Shown here in pieces: positions 26,030 through 33,949 of a stretch of DNA of 64,000 nucleotides (positions within the stretch are counted from its first letter, which is position 1; each line of letters opens with the position of its first letter). The notes under the pieces were generated by a model, which had not been told where the DNA came from, ran no database searches, and saw only the letters and a list, made by a program, of their open reading frames with translations. The position numbers were made by a program, and so were the translations under genes. Source of the DNA: a bacterium SCSIO 12827 (GTDB taxonomy: Bacteria; Pseudomonadota; Alphaproteobacteria; Rhodospirillales; Casp-alpha2); contig CP073746.1 in assembly GCA_024397995.1 (NCBI GenBank), positions 682,001-746,000 on the forward strand, written 5' to 3'.

Positions 26030-27528
26030 TACTGGGGCCCTCGGAACAGGCTGTTGTAGGACGCGGTCTGGCCCGTGTTGATTTCCTTCAATACGAAGCG
26101 CAGGTCGGCGGCGTCACCTTTCAGGATACCCGGCGGCACGGTGACCAGCAGGCGGAACGACTGCAGGCGGTCGGGCTTCACGGTGAAGTAGGGGTCGGGG
26201 CTGTCGCCCATGTCTTCGGAGCCGACAACCTTCAGCTTGATCCCCGGCAGGCCCGAGGCATGCAGGGTCAGGGTGCGCTGCTCACGCGCCTTGTTGAGAA
26301 TTTTGAAGGTATAGCCGTTGCGGATGCTGCCGTCCGAAAGCGTCGTGTACAGCGGGTTGCGGTCATGGATCACGTTGATGTCCAGGTCGGACCGGGTCAG
26401 CAGCACATAGACCATGCCGAGCCCGATCAGCGCCCAGAGCGCGAAATAGAACAGAGTGCGCGGGCGGAACAGGCGCAGCTTGGTTTCCTTGCCTTCGCGG
26501 CGGCGTTCGTCGTTGGCGATGGAATCATAATCGATCAGCCCGCGCGGCCGGCCGATCTTACCCATGACGTCATCACAGGCGTCGATGCATAGCGCGCAGG
26601 TGATGCATTCCAACTGCTGGCCGTCGCGGATGTCGATGCCCATGGGGCAGACGACGACGCAGGCCTTGCAATCGATGCAGTCGCCGCGTTTGTCCCAGTC
26701 GGCGTTCTTTTCGAACGGTTTGCGCGGTTCGCCCCGGTCCGTGCGGTAGGTGACGGTCAGGCTTTCCTCGTCCATCATCGCCGCCTGGATGCGCGGCCAC
26801 GGGCACATGTAGGTGCAGACCTGTTCACGCATGAAGCCACCCAGGGTGAAGGTGGTGAAGGTCAGCACCCCGACGGTGGCATAAGCGACCGTGGCGGCCT
26901 GGCCGGTGAACAGATCGACCAGCAGCGTCGGCGCGTCGGCGAAATAGAACACCCAGGCGCCGCCGGTACCCATGGCGATGATCAGCCAGATCACGTATTT
27001 GGTCAGCCGCTTCGTGGCCTTGGCCGCCGACATCGGCTCCTTATCCAGGCGGATGCGCGCCCCGCGATCCCCTTCGACCAGGCGTTCGACCCAGATGAAC
27101 AGGTCCGTCCACACGGTCTGCGGGCAGGCATAACCGCACCATGCCCGGCCGACCACGGAGGTAACCAGAAACAGGCCGAGACCCGCCATGATCAGCAGGC
27201 CCGCGATGTAATAGAATTCCTGGGGCCAGATCTCGATGAAGAAGAAATAGAACCGCCGGCCCGGAATATCGACCAGTACGGCCTGATCGGGCGCCCCCGG
27301 TCCCCGGTCCCAGCGCAGCCAGGGGGTGACGTAATAGATGCCCAGGGTCACGGCCATGACCCACCACTTGAAAGTGCGGAAAAAGCCGTGGGTGCGGCGC
27401 GGATGGATCTTCTTGCGCGGCACGTAAAGTGGTGGCCGCGTTTCCTTGCGGTTGACGGCTTCGACGTCGTACTCCCGAATTTCCGGGGCGTCGATGACCG
27501 AGTCCAACAGGCTGCCCATGCTGCGCAT
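26029..27528 (-). CDS. ccoG: CcoG/FixG cytochrome oxidase accessory protein (polyferredoxin-like)
   Basis: A 499-residue membrane protein. Several hydrophobic helices (for example FFFIEIWPQEFYYIAGLLIMA) surround cysteine motifs: CGYACPQTVW, CTYMCPWPRIQ, then two 4Fe-4S motifs (CIDCKACVVVCP and CITCALCIDACD). A C-terminal periplasmic Ig-like domain contains FKILNKAREQRTLTL. CcoG reduces copper(II) for delivery to cbb3 oxidase in Rhodobacter. The gap of about 80 bases from ccoP contains a long hairpin. Confidence 0.95.
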   Translation of the reverse strand: MRSMGSLLDSVIDAPEIREYDVEAVNRKETRPPLYVPRKKIHPRRTHGFFRTFKWWVMAVTLGIYYVTPWLRWDRGPGAPDQAVLVDIPGRRFYFFFIEIWPQEFYYIAGLLIMAGLGLFLVTSVVGRAWCGYACPQTVWTDLFIWVERLVEGDRGARIRLDKEPMSAAKATKRLTKYVIWLIIAMGTGGAWVFYFADAPTLLVDLFTGQAATVAYATVGVLTFTTFTLGGFMREQVCTYMCPWPRIQAAMMDEESLTVTYRTDRGEPRKPFEKNADWDKRGDCIDCKACVVVCPMGIDIRDGQQLECITCALCIDACDDVMGKIGRPRGLIDYDSIANDERRREGKETKLRLFRPRTLFYFALWALIGLGMVYVLLTRSDLDINVIHDRNPLYTTLSDGSIRNGYTFKILNKAREQRTLTLHASGLPGIKLKVVGSEDMGDSPDPYFTVKPDRLQSFRLLVTVPPGILKGDAADLRFVLKEINTGQTASYNSLFRGPQ

Positions 27529-27550
27529 TTATTTTACCCCAAGGTGTTCC

Positions 27551-27602
27551 CGTTTCAGGAACCGGCGGCCCCCTCCCCGGGCCGGTGGTGTTTCCTGAAA
27601 CG
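27551..27602. repeat. long intercistronic hairpin between ccoP and ccoG
   Basis: CGTTTCAGGAA at 27551-27561 is matched by TTCCTGAAACG at 27592-27602, and the interior can pair further through ACCGGC and GCCGGT. On the mRNA this forms a strong stem just after the ccoP stop. No T-run follows, so readthrough into ccoGHIS is likely. The hairpin may protect the ccoNOQP transcript or cut down expression of the assembly genes. Confidence 0.7.
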
Positions 27603-27606
27603 CGGT

Positions 27607-28479
27607 CTACTTGCCGCCTCCCAGCGAGTGGACATAGATGGCCAGTTGCTTGACCGTGGCTTCGTCTAGGTGGCGGCCCCAGGCCGGCATGACGCCGCGG
27701 CGGCTGTTGGTGACGGTCTCGACGATGGATTGCTTGTCACCGCCGTAGAGCCAGATGTTGTTGTTCAGCGCGGGGGCGCCGAATTCGGTGCTGCCCTGGC
27801 CGTTGTCACCGTGACAGGCGGCGCAGTTGTCGGTGAACAGGGGTTTGCCGCGGGCGGCCGCGGTGGCGTCCGCCGCCTGCCCGGACAGGGACAGAACGTA
27901 TTCGGCCACGTCGGAAACCTGTGCCTTGGTCAGGATGCCGTCGCGCCCGAAGGCCGGCATCTCCGACTGATGGGCGTTTTCGTCCTCGGTGTTGCGGATG
28001 CCGTGGGTGATGGTGCGGAAGATGGCGTCGATGGTGCCGCCCCAGATCCATTCGTCGTCGTTCAGGTTGGGAAAGCCCTTGAACCCCTGGGCGCCCGAAC
28101 CATGGCACTGCGAACAGTTGACGTTGAACGCCGACCGGCCGCCGGCCAGCGCGAATTCACGCAGGCCCGTGTCGGTGCGGATCTGTTCGAGCGGCGCCTT
28201 GCGGATGCGCTCCAGCTGCCCGGCCATGCCCGCCGTCGCCGTCTTGATCTCCTGGGCGACCTCGGCCCGCGAGGAATACCCGATCATGCCCTTGGTATGG
28301 CTGGAGACCAGCGGCCAGGCGGGATAAACCACCCAATAGCCGACCGACCACACCACGCAGGCCCAGAACACCCATTGCCACCAGCGCGGCAGGGGATTGT
28401 CCAGTTCGCGGATGCCGTCCCATTCGTGGCCGGTCGTCTCGACGCCGGTAAATTCGTCAACATGACGGTGATCAGACAT
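27607..28479 (-). CDS. ccoP: cbb3-type cytochrome c oxidase subunit III, dihaem CcoP/FixP
   Basis: A 290-residue subunit: an N-terminal membrane helix after GIRELDNPLPRWWQW, then two c-type haem domains with CSQCH and CAACH. Axial Met residues lie in the EMPAFG and GVMPAWG stretches. It accepts electrons from cytochrome c and passes them to CcoO. The start overlaps the GGAGG-rich end of ccoQ, three bases after its stop. Confidence 0.97.
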   Translation of the reverse strand: MSDHRHVDEFTGVETTGHEWDGIRELDNPLPRWWQWVFWACVVWSVGYWVVYPAWPLVSSHTKGMIGYSSRAEVAQEIKTATAGMAGQLERIRKAPLEQIRTDTGLREFALAGGRSAFNVNCSQCHGSGAQGFKGFPNLNDDEWIWGGTIDAIFRTITHGIRNTEDENAHQSEMPAFGRDGILTKAQVSDVAEYVLSLSGQAADATAAARGKPLFTDNCAACHGDNGQGSTEFGAPALNNNIWLYGGDKQSIVETVTNSRRGVMPAWGRHLDEATVKQLAIYVHSLGGGK

Positions 28480-28481
28480 GA

Positions 28482-28646
28482 TCAGTCCTCCTTGAACGGA
28501 ATCTGGGCGGCGTCCTGGAATTTCTTCTTGGCGCTGGGCCGCAGGGCATAGATCAGAACCCCGGCGAACAGGACCGCGAGGTACACGAGGCCCCAGGTCT
28601 GGGCGAACATGGCGACCTGTTCGAAGGCCGTACCGGTGGTTTGCAT
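28482..28646 (-). CDS. ccoQ: cbb3-type cytochrome c oxidase subunit IV, CcoQ/FixQ
   Basis: A 54-residue protein read from the gap between ccoO and ccoP. It starts MQTTGTAFEQ, has one membrane helix (WGLVYLAVLFAGVLIYAL) and the family tail RPSAKKKFQDAAQIPF. CcoQ stabilises the interaction of CcoP with the CcoNO core. AGGAGG stands just before its ATG, and the gene lies 12 bases after the ccoO stop. Confidence 0.93.
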   Translation of the reverse strand: MQTTGTAFEQVAMFAQTWGLVYLAVLFAGVLIYALRPSAKKKFQDAAQIPFKED

Positions 28647-28658
28647 GGCAACGTCCTC

Positions 28659-29384
28659 CTAACGGTAGTTGTCTTCGGCCTTGTAGGCCTTGAAGTCGAC
28701 CATGGTGCCAAGCACCTGGAGATAGGCGATCAGGGCGTCCATTTCCGTGGCCGGTCCCGGCTGTGCGTCGAAGTTGCGGGCCTGGGCGCCGGGATAGCGC
28801 TGTTGAAGGGCCTCGACACCGTCACTGTCCGGGTTGACCTGGGCTTCCAGGTCGGCCTTGGCGGCGGCGATCATGGCATCGTCATAGGGCACGCCGACCA
28901 TCTTGTTGGCGGTCAGGTGGTCTTTGATGTCCTTGTACTTGAGCGCCGTGGTGGCCAGGAACGGATATCCGGGCATCACCGATTCCGGCACCAGAGCGCG
29001 CGGGTCGATCAGGTGCGTCATGTGCCATTCGTCGGAATACTTGGCGCCGACCCGCGCCAGATCCGGGCCCGTGCGTTTGGAGCCCCATTGGAACGGGTGG
29101 TCGTACATGCTTTCCGCGGCCAGGGAATAATGGCCGTAGCGTTCCACTTCGTCGCGGAACGGACGAACCATCTGGCTGTGGCAGTTATAGCAGCCTTCGC
29201 GGATGTAGATGTTGCGCCCGGCCAGTTCCAGCGGGGTGTAGGGGCGCATGCCCTTGACCTTCTCGATGGTGCTTTCCAGGTAGAACAGGGGGGCGATTTC
29301 CACCAGCCCGCCGATGGACACGACGATCAGGATCCCGATCAGCATCAGGATCGAGTTCTTTTCGAGCTTTGAATGATCGAACAT
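28659..29384 (-). CDS. ccoO: cbb3-type cytochrome c oxidase subunit II, monohaem CcoO/FixO
   Basis: A 241-residue subunit with an N-terminal signal anchor ([21 protein letters not shown]) and one c-type haem site, [11 protein letters not shown]. The Met ligand is probably in [10 protein letters not shown]. It hands electrons from CcoP to the CcoN active site. It lies 21 bases after ccoN. Confidence 0.97.
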   Translation of the reverse strand: MFDHSKLEKNSILMLIGILIVVSIGGLVEIAPLFYLESTIEKVKGMRPYTPLELAGRNIYIREGCYNCHSQMVRPFRDEVERYGHYSLAAESMYDHPFQWGSKRTGPDLARVGAKYSDEWHMTHLIDPRALVPESVMPGYPFLATTALKYKDIKDHLTANKMVGVPYDDAMIAAAKADLEAQVNPDSDGVEALQQRYPGAQARNFDAQPGPATEMDALIAYLQVLGTMVDFKAYKAEDNYR

Positions 29385-29405
29385 GAATGTCTCCTTGCCC
29401 GGACG

Positions 29406-31031
29406 TTATTCAGCAGGCGCCGTCGCGGGCGCGGCCGGCGTGGTTTCATAGGGGCGTTCGTCGCGGATGCGCCCCTGCGCGGTCTGGTAGACGTTCCACG
29501 CCATGACCAGCCCGCCGATGACGTAAAGCAGTCCGCCCAGGGACCGGATGACGTAGAAGGGATGCATGGCCTCGACCGTTTCCGCGAAGGAGTATTCGAG
29601 GAAGCCGAGCGAGTCGTAAGCCCGCCACATCAACCCCTGCATGATCCCCGAGACCCACATGGCGGAGGCGTAGAGCACGATGCCCACGGTCGCGAGCCAG
29701 AAATGGGCGGACACGAGACGCAGGGAATAGAGCTTGTCCGCCGCGAACATGCGCGGTGCGAGGAAGTAGATCGCGCCGAACGACACCATGCCGACCCAGC
29801 CGAGCGCCCCCGAGTGCACATGACCGATGGTCCAGTCGGTGAAGTGGCTGAGGCCGTTGACGGCCTTGATCGACATCAGTGGGCCTTCGAAGGTCGACAT
29901 GCCGTAGAACGCGATGGAGATCGCGAGCAGACGCAGGACCGGGTCCGTGCGCAGCTTGTCCCAGGCACCGGACAAGGTCATCAGGCCGTTGATCATGCCG
30001 CCCCAGCTGGGCATCCACAGCATGATCGAGAAGGTCATGCCCAGCGTCTGTGCCCAGTCGGGCAGGGCCGTGTAATGCAGGTGGTGCGGGCCGGCCCAGA
30101 TATAGAGGAAGATCAGTGACCAGAAGTGCACGATCGACAGGCGGTAGGAATAAACCGGCCGTTCGGCCTGTTTCGGCACGTAGTAATACATGATGCCGAG
30201 GAAGCCGGCGGTCAGGAAGAAGCCGACGGCGTTATGGCCGTACCACCACTGGGTCAGGGCATCTTGCACGCCGGCGAACAGCACGTAGCTTTTGGTCGAC
30301 GTCAGGCTGATCGGCACCGCCAGGTTGTTGATGATGTGCAGCATCGCGATGGTCACGATGAACGCCAGATAGAACCAGTTGGCGACGTAGATGTGCGGTT
30401 CCTTGCGGCGCCACAGGGTGCCCATGAAGACCAGCAGGTAGACGACCCAGACGATGGTCAGCCACAGATCGACGTACCATTCCGGTTCGGCGTATTCCTT
30501 GGATTGGGTGACGCCCAGGATATAGCCCGACGCGGCCATCAGCAGGAACAGCTGATATCCCCAGAATACGAACCACGGCGCCCAACCGCCGGCGAGGCGG
30601 GCCTGGCAGGTGCGCTGCACGACATGGAACGAGGTCATCATCAGGACGTTGCCGCCGAAGGCGAAGATCACCGCCGAGGTATGCAGCGGGCGCAGGCGGC
30701 CGAAATTGGTCCAGGGCAGATCGAAGTTGAGCACCGGAAAGGCGAGCTGCAACGCGATCACGAGGCCGACCGAGAACCCGACGACGCCCCAGAAGGTCGA
30801 GGCGACGACGCCGGCGCGGATCACCCCGTCGTTGTAGTTGACCCCGCCGGGGACGGCCTTGGCCGGGCCACCCATGTCGCCGTCGCGGGCGATGACCCAG
30901 AAGATGCCGAGAAACCCGAACACGGCCATCAGCAGGCCGTGGCCGTACATGACGGTGTCGTCGGCACCGGCGGCAAGGGACAGTCCCAGCAGGCCGATCA
31001 GGCCCAAGGGCAGGAAAATGAGGAAAGACAT
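29406..31031 (-). CDS. ccoN: cbb3-type cytochrome c oxidase subunit I, CcoN/FixN
   Basis: A 541-residue catalytic subunit with 12 or more membrane helices. The haem and copper-B histidines lie in conserved stretches such as [31 protein letters not shown] and [13 protein letters not shown]. cbb3 oxidases have very high oxygen affinity and support microaerobic respiration. The start at 31031 (MSFLIFL) follows AGAGGCGGA, and a longer frame adds 59 Arg-rich residues that do not belong. An FNR/FixK-type box lies about 100 bases upstream. Confidence 0.96.
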   Translation of the reverse strand: MSFLIFLPLGLIGLLGLSLAAGADDTVMYGHGLLMAVFGFLGIFWVIARDGDMGGPAKAVPGGVNYNDGVIRAGVVASTFWGVVGFSVGLVIALQLAFPVLNFDLPWTNFGRLRPLHTSAVIFAFGGNVLMMTSFHVVQRTCQARLAGGWAPWFVFWGYQLFLLMAASGYILGVTQSKEYAEPEWYVDLWLTIVWVVYLLVFMGTLWRRKEPHIYVANWFYLAFIVTIAMLHIINNLAVPISLTSTKSYVLFAGVQDALTQWWYGHNAVGFFLTAGFLGIMYYYVPKQAERPVYSYRLSIVHFWSLIFLYIWAGPHHLHYTALPDWAQTLGMTFSIMLWMPSWGGMINGLMTLSGAWDKLRTDPVLRLLAISIAFYGMSTFEGPLMSIKAVNGLSHFTDWTIGHVHSGALGWVGMVSFGAIYFLAPRMFAADKLYSLRLVSAHFWLATVGIVLYASAMWVSGIMQGLMWRAYDSLGFLEYSFAETVEAMHPFYVIRSLGGLLYVIGGLVMAWNVYQTAQGRIRDERPYETTPAAPATAPAE

Positions 31032-31107
31032 GGTTCCGCCTCTATCGGTTGCGCATAACCCGTGCGCGCCGAGCCGAGCCCGGCGGCGCTGTCGCTTCTT
31101 CCTCTTT

Positions 31108-31147
31108 CCTATAGAAATCGCCGGCCCGGCGTCTTGACCTAGGTCAA
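31108..31147 (-). promoter_or_regulatory. FNR/FixK-type box and -10 element of ccoN
   Basis: TTGACCTAGGTCAA at 31134-31147 is a perfect palindrome fitting the TTGA-N6-TCAA pattern read by FNR and FixK proteins. Reading toward ccoN, a TATAGG hexamer follows 20 bases later (31113-31108). This places the box centre near -40, the class II activation position. It predicts low-oxygen induction of ccoNOQP. Confidence 0.8.
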
Positions 31148-31176
31148 CCGGGGGGGCTGCTGCGCGGATTTTCGGC

Positions 31177-31206
31177 AAAAAAAGGGCCCCGCGTCGCCGC
31201 GGGGCC
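31177..31206 (-). terminator. intrinsic terminator of the phasin gene
   Basis: On the minus strand GGCCCCGCG, loop GCGA and CGCGGGGCC form a 9-bp GC-rich stem followed by C and seven T. It lies 34 bases after the phasin stop and just before the ccoN promoter, which it insulates. Confidence 0.9.
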
Positions 31207-31239
31207 AATTTTCAGCAAGTGGATTTGGGCGAACTCAGC

Positions 31240-31737
31240 TTAGACAGGCTTGAACTTGGAAGCCGCTTCGAAGGCCTTGGTCATCTGCGTCTGGATCGGC
31301 GCGAACAGATCCTTGGCGACGCCCTGGTAAAGCGCGACCGCTTCCTTGGCCATGGCCTGGGCTTTCTTCTGCTCGGCGGCGATCAGGTCGGCCTGCAGCT
31401 TCATCAGCTCGGACGGGTCAGTGATCGACATCGCCTTGAAGATCACGGCGACGCGGTCTTCGGCGAGTTCGGTCGCCTGGGAGCGGGTCAGCTCTTCGAT
31501 CTTGCTCAGGTTGCCGGCCGCGGCCTTGGTGGCGGCGACGGCGGCTTCGAAATTCTCGCGGTAGGCCGTAACGGCCTGTTCGAACCCTTCGGTGGCCGCG
31601 GTACGGGCCTTGTCGGTTTCAGCCTGGGCGGCGGAAGCAATCTTTTCCTGCTGCGCTTTGGCGGTGTTCACCGCTTCCAGGATGGTTTCCCGGACGGGGG
31701 CGAAGGGGTCAGTGGTGGTCGTTTTCTTGGTAGCCAT
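31240..31737 (-). CDS. phasin family protein
   Basis: A 165-residue, Ala/Lys/Glu-rich helical protein of the Phasin_2 type, with a central heptad-like stretch (FEQAVTAYRENFEAAVAATKAAAGN) and ITDPSELMKLQADL. Phasins coat polyhydroxyalkanoate granules and control their size. MATKKTTTT at 31737 follows CAGGAGA, and a 24-residue longer reading is rejected. Two palindromes with a TGC-N3-GCA core upstream match the kind of site used by the repressor PhaR. No PHA synthase gene lies in the window. Confidence 0.88.
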   Translation of the reverse strand: MATKKTTTTDPFAPVRETILEAVNTAKAQQEKIASAAQAETDKARTAATEGFEQAVTAYRENFEAAVAATKAAAGNLSKIEELTRSQATELAEDRVAVIFKAMSITDPSELMKLQADLIAAEQKKAQAMAKEAVALYQGVAKDLFAPIQTQMTKAFEAASKFKPV

Positions 31738-31812
31738 TGTCTTAAATCTCCTGTTTCCCGATATGGCGAAAAGGGCTGAAGCGGGCGGCCCGATCATCGG
31801 CACCGCCATTCA

Positions 31813-31827
31813 TGTTGCGATGCAACA
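31813..31827. promoter_or_regulatory. TGTTGC-GAT-GCAACA palindrome, PhaR-like operator 1
   Basis: A perfect 15-bp palindrome with the TGC-N3-GCA core, 76 bases upstream of the phasin start. PhaR proteins of alphaproteobacteria bind TGC/GCA inverted pairs in phasin promoters and release DNA when PHB is present. Assignment to PhaR is inference. Confidence 0.55.
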
Positions 31828-31868
31828 ATGCTAATATGCCCAAGGTTTACAGCATCGTCAAGGGATTT

Positions 31869-31885
31869 ATTGTGCAGTGCACAAT
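31869..31885. promoter_or_regulatory. ATTGTGCAGTGCACAAT palindrome, PhaR-like operator 2
   Basis: A perfect 17-bp palindrome centred on one G, again with a TGC-N3-GCA core (TGC-AGT-GCA). It lies 132 bases upstream of the phasin start and 154 bases upstream of the divergent dehydrogenase. The shared core with the site at 31813 suggests both bind the same dimeric regulator. Confidence 0.55.
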
Positions 31886-32038
31886 TCACCTAAAAAGGCC
31901 GCCGCGCATTGCATTCCGCCGCTTTCGCGGCCGTCAGGGGCGAACGTGCCGCTTGATTATCGGCCGCCGCTGGCTCCTAAATGGCGGCCGATGGGGGCAT
32001 CACAAGAAACGACGATCCTTGGGAGGGATAGATCCGCC

Positions 32039-33037
32039 ATGACCATGAAAGCCGTGCTTTGGCGCCCGATGTACGATCCGGGCGGCCATGATCTTTTACG
32101 CGCCGCCGGGATTGAGCTGGTGGTCGTCGACAGCCCCGACGCCGATCAGGTGAAGGCCGCTCTCGGCAATGCCAATGCGCTCTGGGTGCGTACGCCCGAA
32201 CGGGTGACCGCCGAGATCATGGACGCCGCACCCGGCCTGATCGTGATTTCGACCTCGGGCTTCGGCACCGACAACATCGACATTCCCGCCGCGACCGAGC
32301 GCGGCATTCTGGTGGTCAACCATCTGGGCTTCGGGCGCACGCCCGTGGCCGAACATACGGTGATGTTGCTGCTGGCCTGTCTCAAGCAACTGACCTGGGG
32401 CGACCGCGCGGCCCGCGACGGCACCGCCTGGTCGCAGCGCCAGGGCTTGCAGGTTTATGAGCTCGAGGGGCGCACGGTCGGCATCGTCGGCCTCGGCTAT
32501 ATCGGCTCGGAACTGGCGAAGAAGCTGCGCCTTGCCTTCAACTGCCGGGTGCTCGCCTACGATCCCTATGTCAACGCGCGGCTGGCCCTGGTCACCGGCG
32601 CGGAAATGTGCCCGGACCTGCACGCCATGCTCGGGCAATGCGATGCGCTTGCCATGGCGGCGGAATTGACGGACGAAACCCGCAACATGATCAGCACGGC
32701 CGAACTGGCGGCCCTGCCCGAAGGGGCGGTGGTGGTCAACGCGGCGCGGGGGCAATTGATCGATCTCAACGCCTTGGATGGGGCCCTCAAATCCGGGCAT
32801 ATCCGGGCGGCCGGGCTCGACGTCGTGTTCCCCGAACCGCTGCCCGCCGACCATGCGCTGCTCAAAAATCCCAAGGTCATCTTCACGCCGCACACGGCGG
32901 GGGTGACCCAGGAAGCCTCGAAGGCGCTGGCCATCTCGGCGGCGGAGCAGATCACCACGGCCCTCAAGGGCGAGATGCCGCCGTTCCCCCTGAATCCGGA
33001 GGTCTGGGACAGCCCGCAGTCGCGCCGACCGTCTTAA
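32039..33037 (+). CDS. D-isomer 2-hydroxyacid dehydrogenase family protein
   Basis: A 332-residue NAD(P)-dependent oxidoreductase related to phosphoglycerate and glyoxylate/hydroxypyruvate reductases. The Rossmann motif is GIVGLGYIGSELAKKLR. The catalytic residues can be placed as Arg in NAARGQLID, Glu in GLDVVFPEPLP and His in FTPHTAGVTQE. It reduces a 2-oxo acid or oxidises a D-2-hydroxy acid; the substrate is unknown. The ATG at 32039 has GGGAGGGA upstream. It is convergent with the esterase gene that ends 11 bases away. Confidence 0.88.
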   Translation: MTMKAVLWRPMYDPGGHDLLRAAGIELVVVDSPDADQVKAALGNANALWVRTPERVTAEIMDAAPGLIVISTSGFGTDNIDIPAATERGILVVNHLGFGRTPVAEHTVMLLLACLKQLTWGDRAARDGTAWSQRQGLQVYELEGRTVGIVGLGYIGSELAKKLRLAFNCRVLAYDPYVNARLALVTGAEMCPDLHAMLGQCDALAMAAELTDETRNMISTAELAALPEGAVVVNAARGQLIDLNALDGALKSGHIRAAGLDVVFPEPLPADHALLKNPKVIFTPHTAGVTQEASKALAISAAEQITTALKGEMPPFPLNPEVWDSPQSRRPS

Positions 33038-33047
33038 CCAAGCCGGG

Positions 33048-33920
33048 CTAAAGCCCCATCAGCTTAAGCGCCGCCTTGTGGACGGGGCCGTCCGCATCGG
33101 CGAGACGGCGGCCCATCTCGAAATGGTTGAGGCCGGGCAGGTCCTGTTCGGTGACCGTCACGCCCGCCGCCCGCAGGGTGTCGGCGAAGGCGTGGCCTTG
33201 GCGGCGGAATTCGGCCAGTTCATTGCCGCCGTAAAACAGGGCGACGGGGGGCAGCCCGGGGCGAATTTGTTTGATCGGGCTGAGGGCCTCGACGGCGGCA
33301 TCGTCCAGATTCAGGTACTTGTTGCGGTAGGTCAGACGCACCGGCGTCAGATCATAGATACCGCTGGTGATGACGCAGCCTTTGACAAGGTCGCCGGGCA
33401 TGCGGGGCGAGGCCCAATCGGTCACCAGCATCATCGACGCCAGATGTGATCCCGACGAATGGCCGGCGATGACGATGCGGTCCGCGTCGCCGTTGATGTC
33501 GTCGGCATGGGTGTGGGCCCAGGCAACGGCGCGGCGGCATTGCTGGACCATGCCTGCCAGCGTGCCCGCCGGGCAGAGCGTGAATTCGACGAGCACCACG
33601 GCGGCCCCGGCAGCGACCAGGGGCGGTGCGATGAAGCTTTCGCTGGATTTGCTGCCCCGGGTCCAGGCGCCGCCGTGGAAAAACACCAGGATCGGCGAAC
33701 CCGGATTGTTGGCCGGAAAAACGTCCAGGGTTTCGTCGGACGTGACACTGTAGGGAATGTCGAGCCGACAGGCGATTTCCGACCGTGCCTGCGCGCTGGC
33801 CTTGGCATCGGCGGCCTTGTAATCGTCGCCGTCGGGCACGACGGAGCGCTGATCGTACTGGCGATCCAGTTCGTCCTGATCATAGTCCAGCCATACCTTG
33901 GCGGCGGCGGTCGCGGTCAT
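33048..33920 (-). CDS. alpha/beta hydrolase (BD-FAE / hormone-sensitive lipase-like)
   Basis: A 290-residue esterase-like protein. The oxyanion-hole motif HGGAW appears near residue 95. The nucleophile elbow is GHSSGS, and the terminal His lies in PGLNHFEMG. Relatives include kynurenine formamidase-like and carboxylesterase enzymes. The start at 33920 (MTATAAAKVW) follows CGGAGA; the longer frame overlaps mgtE and is discarded. It begins 29 bases after mgtE ends on the same strand, so it may be the last gene of the channel/CBS/MgtE operon, although no functional link is evident. Confidence 0.85.
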   Translation of the reverse strand: MTATAAAKVWLDYDQDELDRQYDQRSVVPDGDDYKAADAKASAQARSEIACRLDIPYSVTSDETLDVFPANNPGSPILVFFHGGAWTRGSKSSESFIAPPLVAAGAAVVLVEFTLCPAGTLAGMVQQCRRAVAWAHTHADDINGDADRIVIAGHSSGSHLASMMLVTDWASPRMPGDLVKGCVITSGIYDLTPVRLTYRNKYLNLDDAAVEALSPIKQIRPGLPPVALFYGGNELAEFRRQGHAFADTLRAAGVTVTEQDLPGLNHFEMGRRLADADGPVHKAALKLMGL

Positions 33921-33949
33921 GAAGATCTCCGGTCTTTTTGAAGTGGTCT

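Larger units (their letters stand above)
31738..32038. other. 301-bp divergent intergenic region, phasin / hydroxyacid dehydrogenase
   Basis: No gene is seen. The half nearest the phasin gene holds two perfect palindromes (31813-31827 and 31869-31885, annotated separately). The half nearest the dehydrogenase has its ribosome site GGGAGGGA at about 32021-32028. An in-frame upstream extension of the dehydrogenase through this region is composed of unrelated residues. Confidence 0.6.

Noticed and set aside
31032-31208. 59-residue N-terminal extension of CcoN
   Set aside because: It is Arg-rich, covers the FNR box and phasin terminator, and the internal ATG has a good ribosome site.
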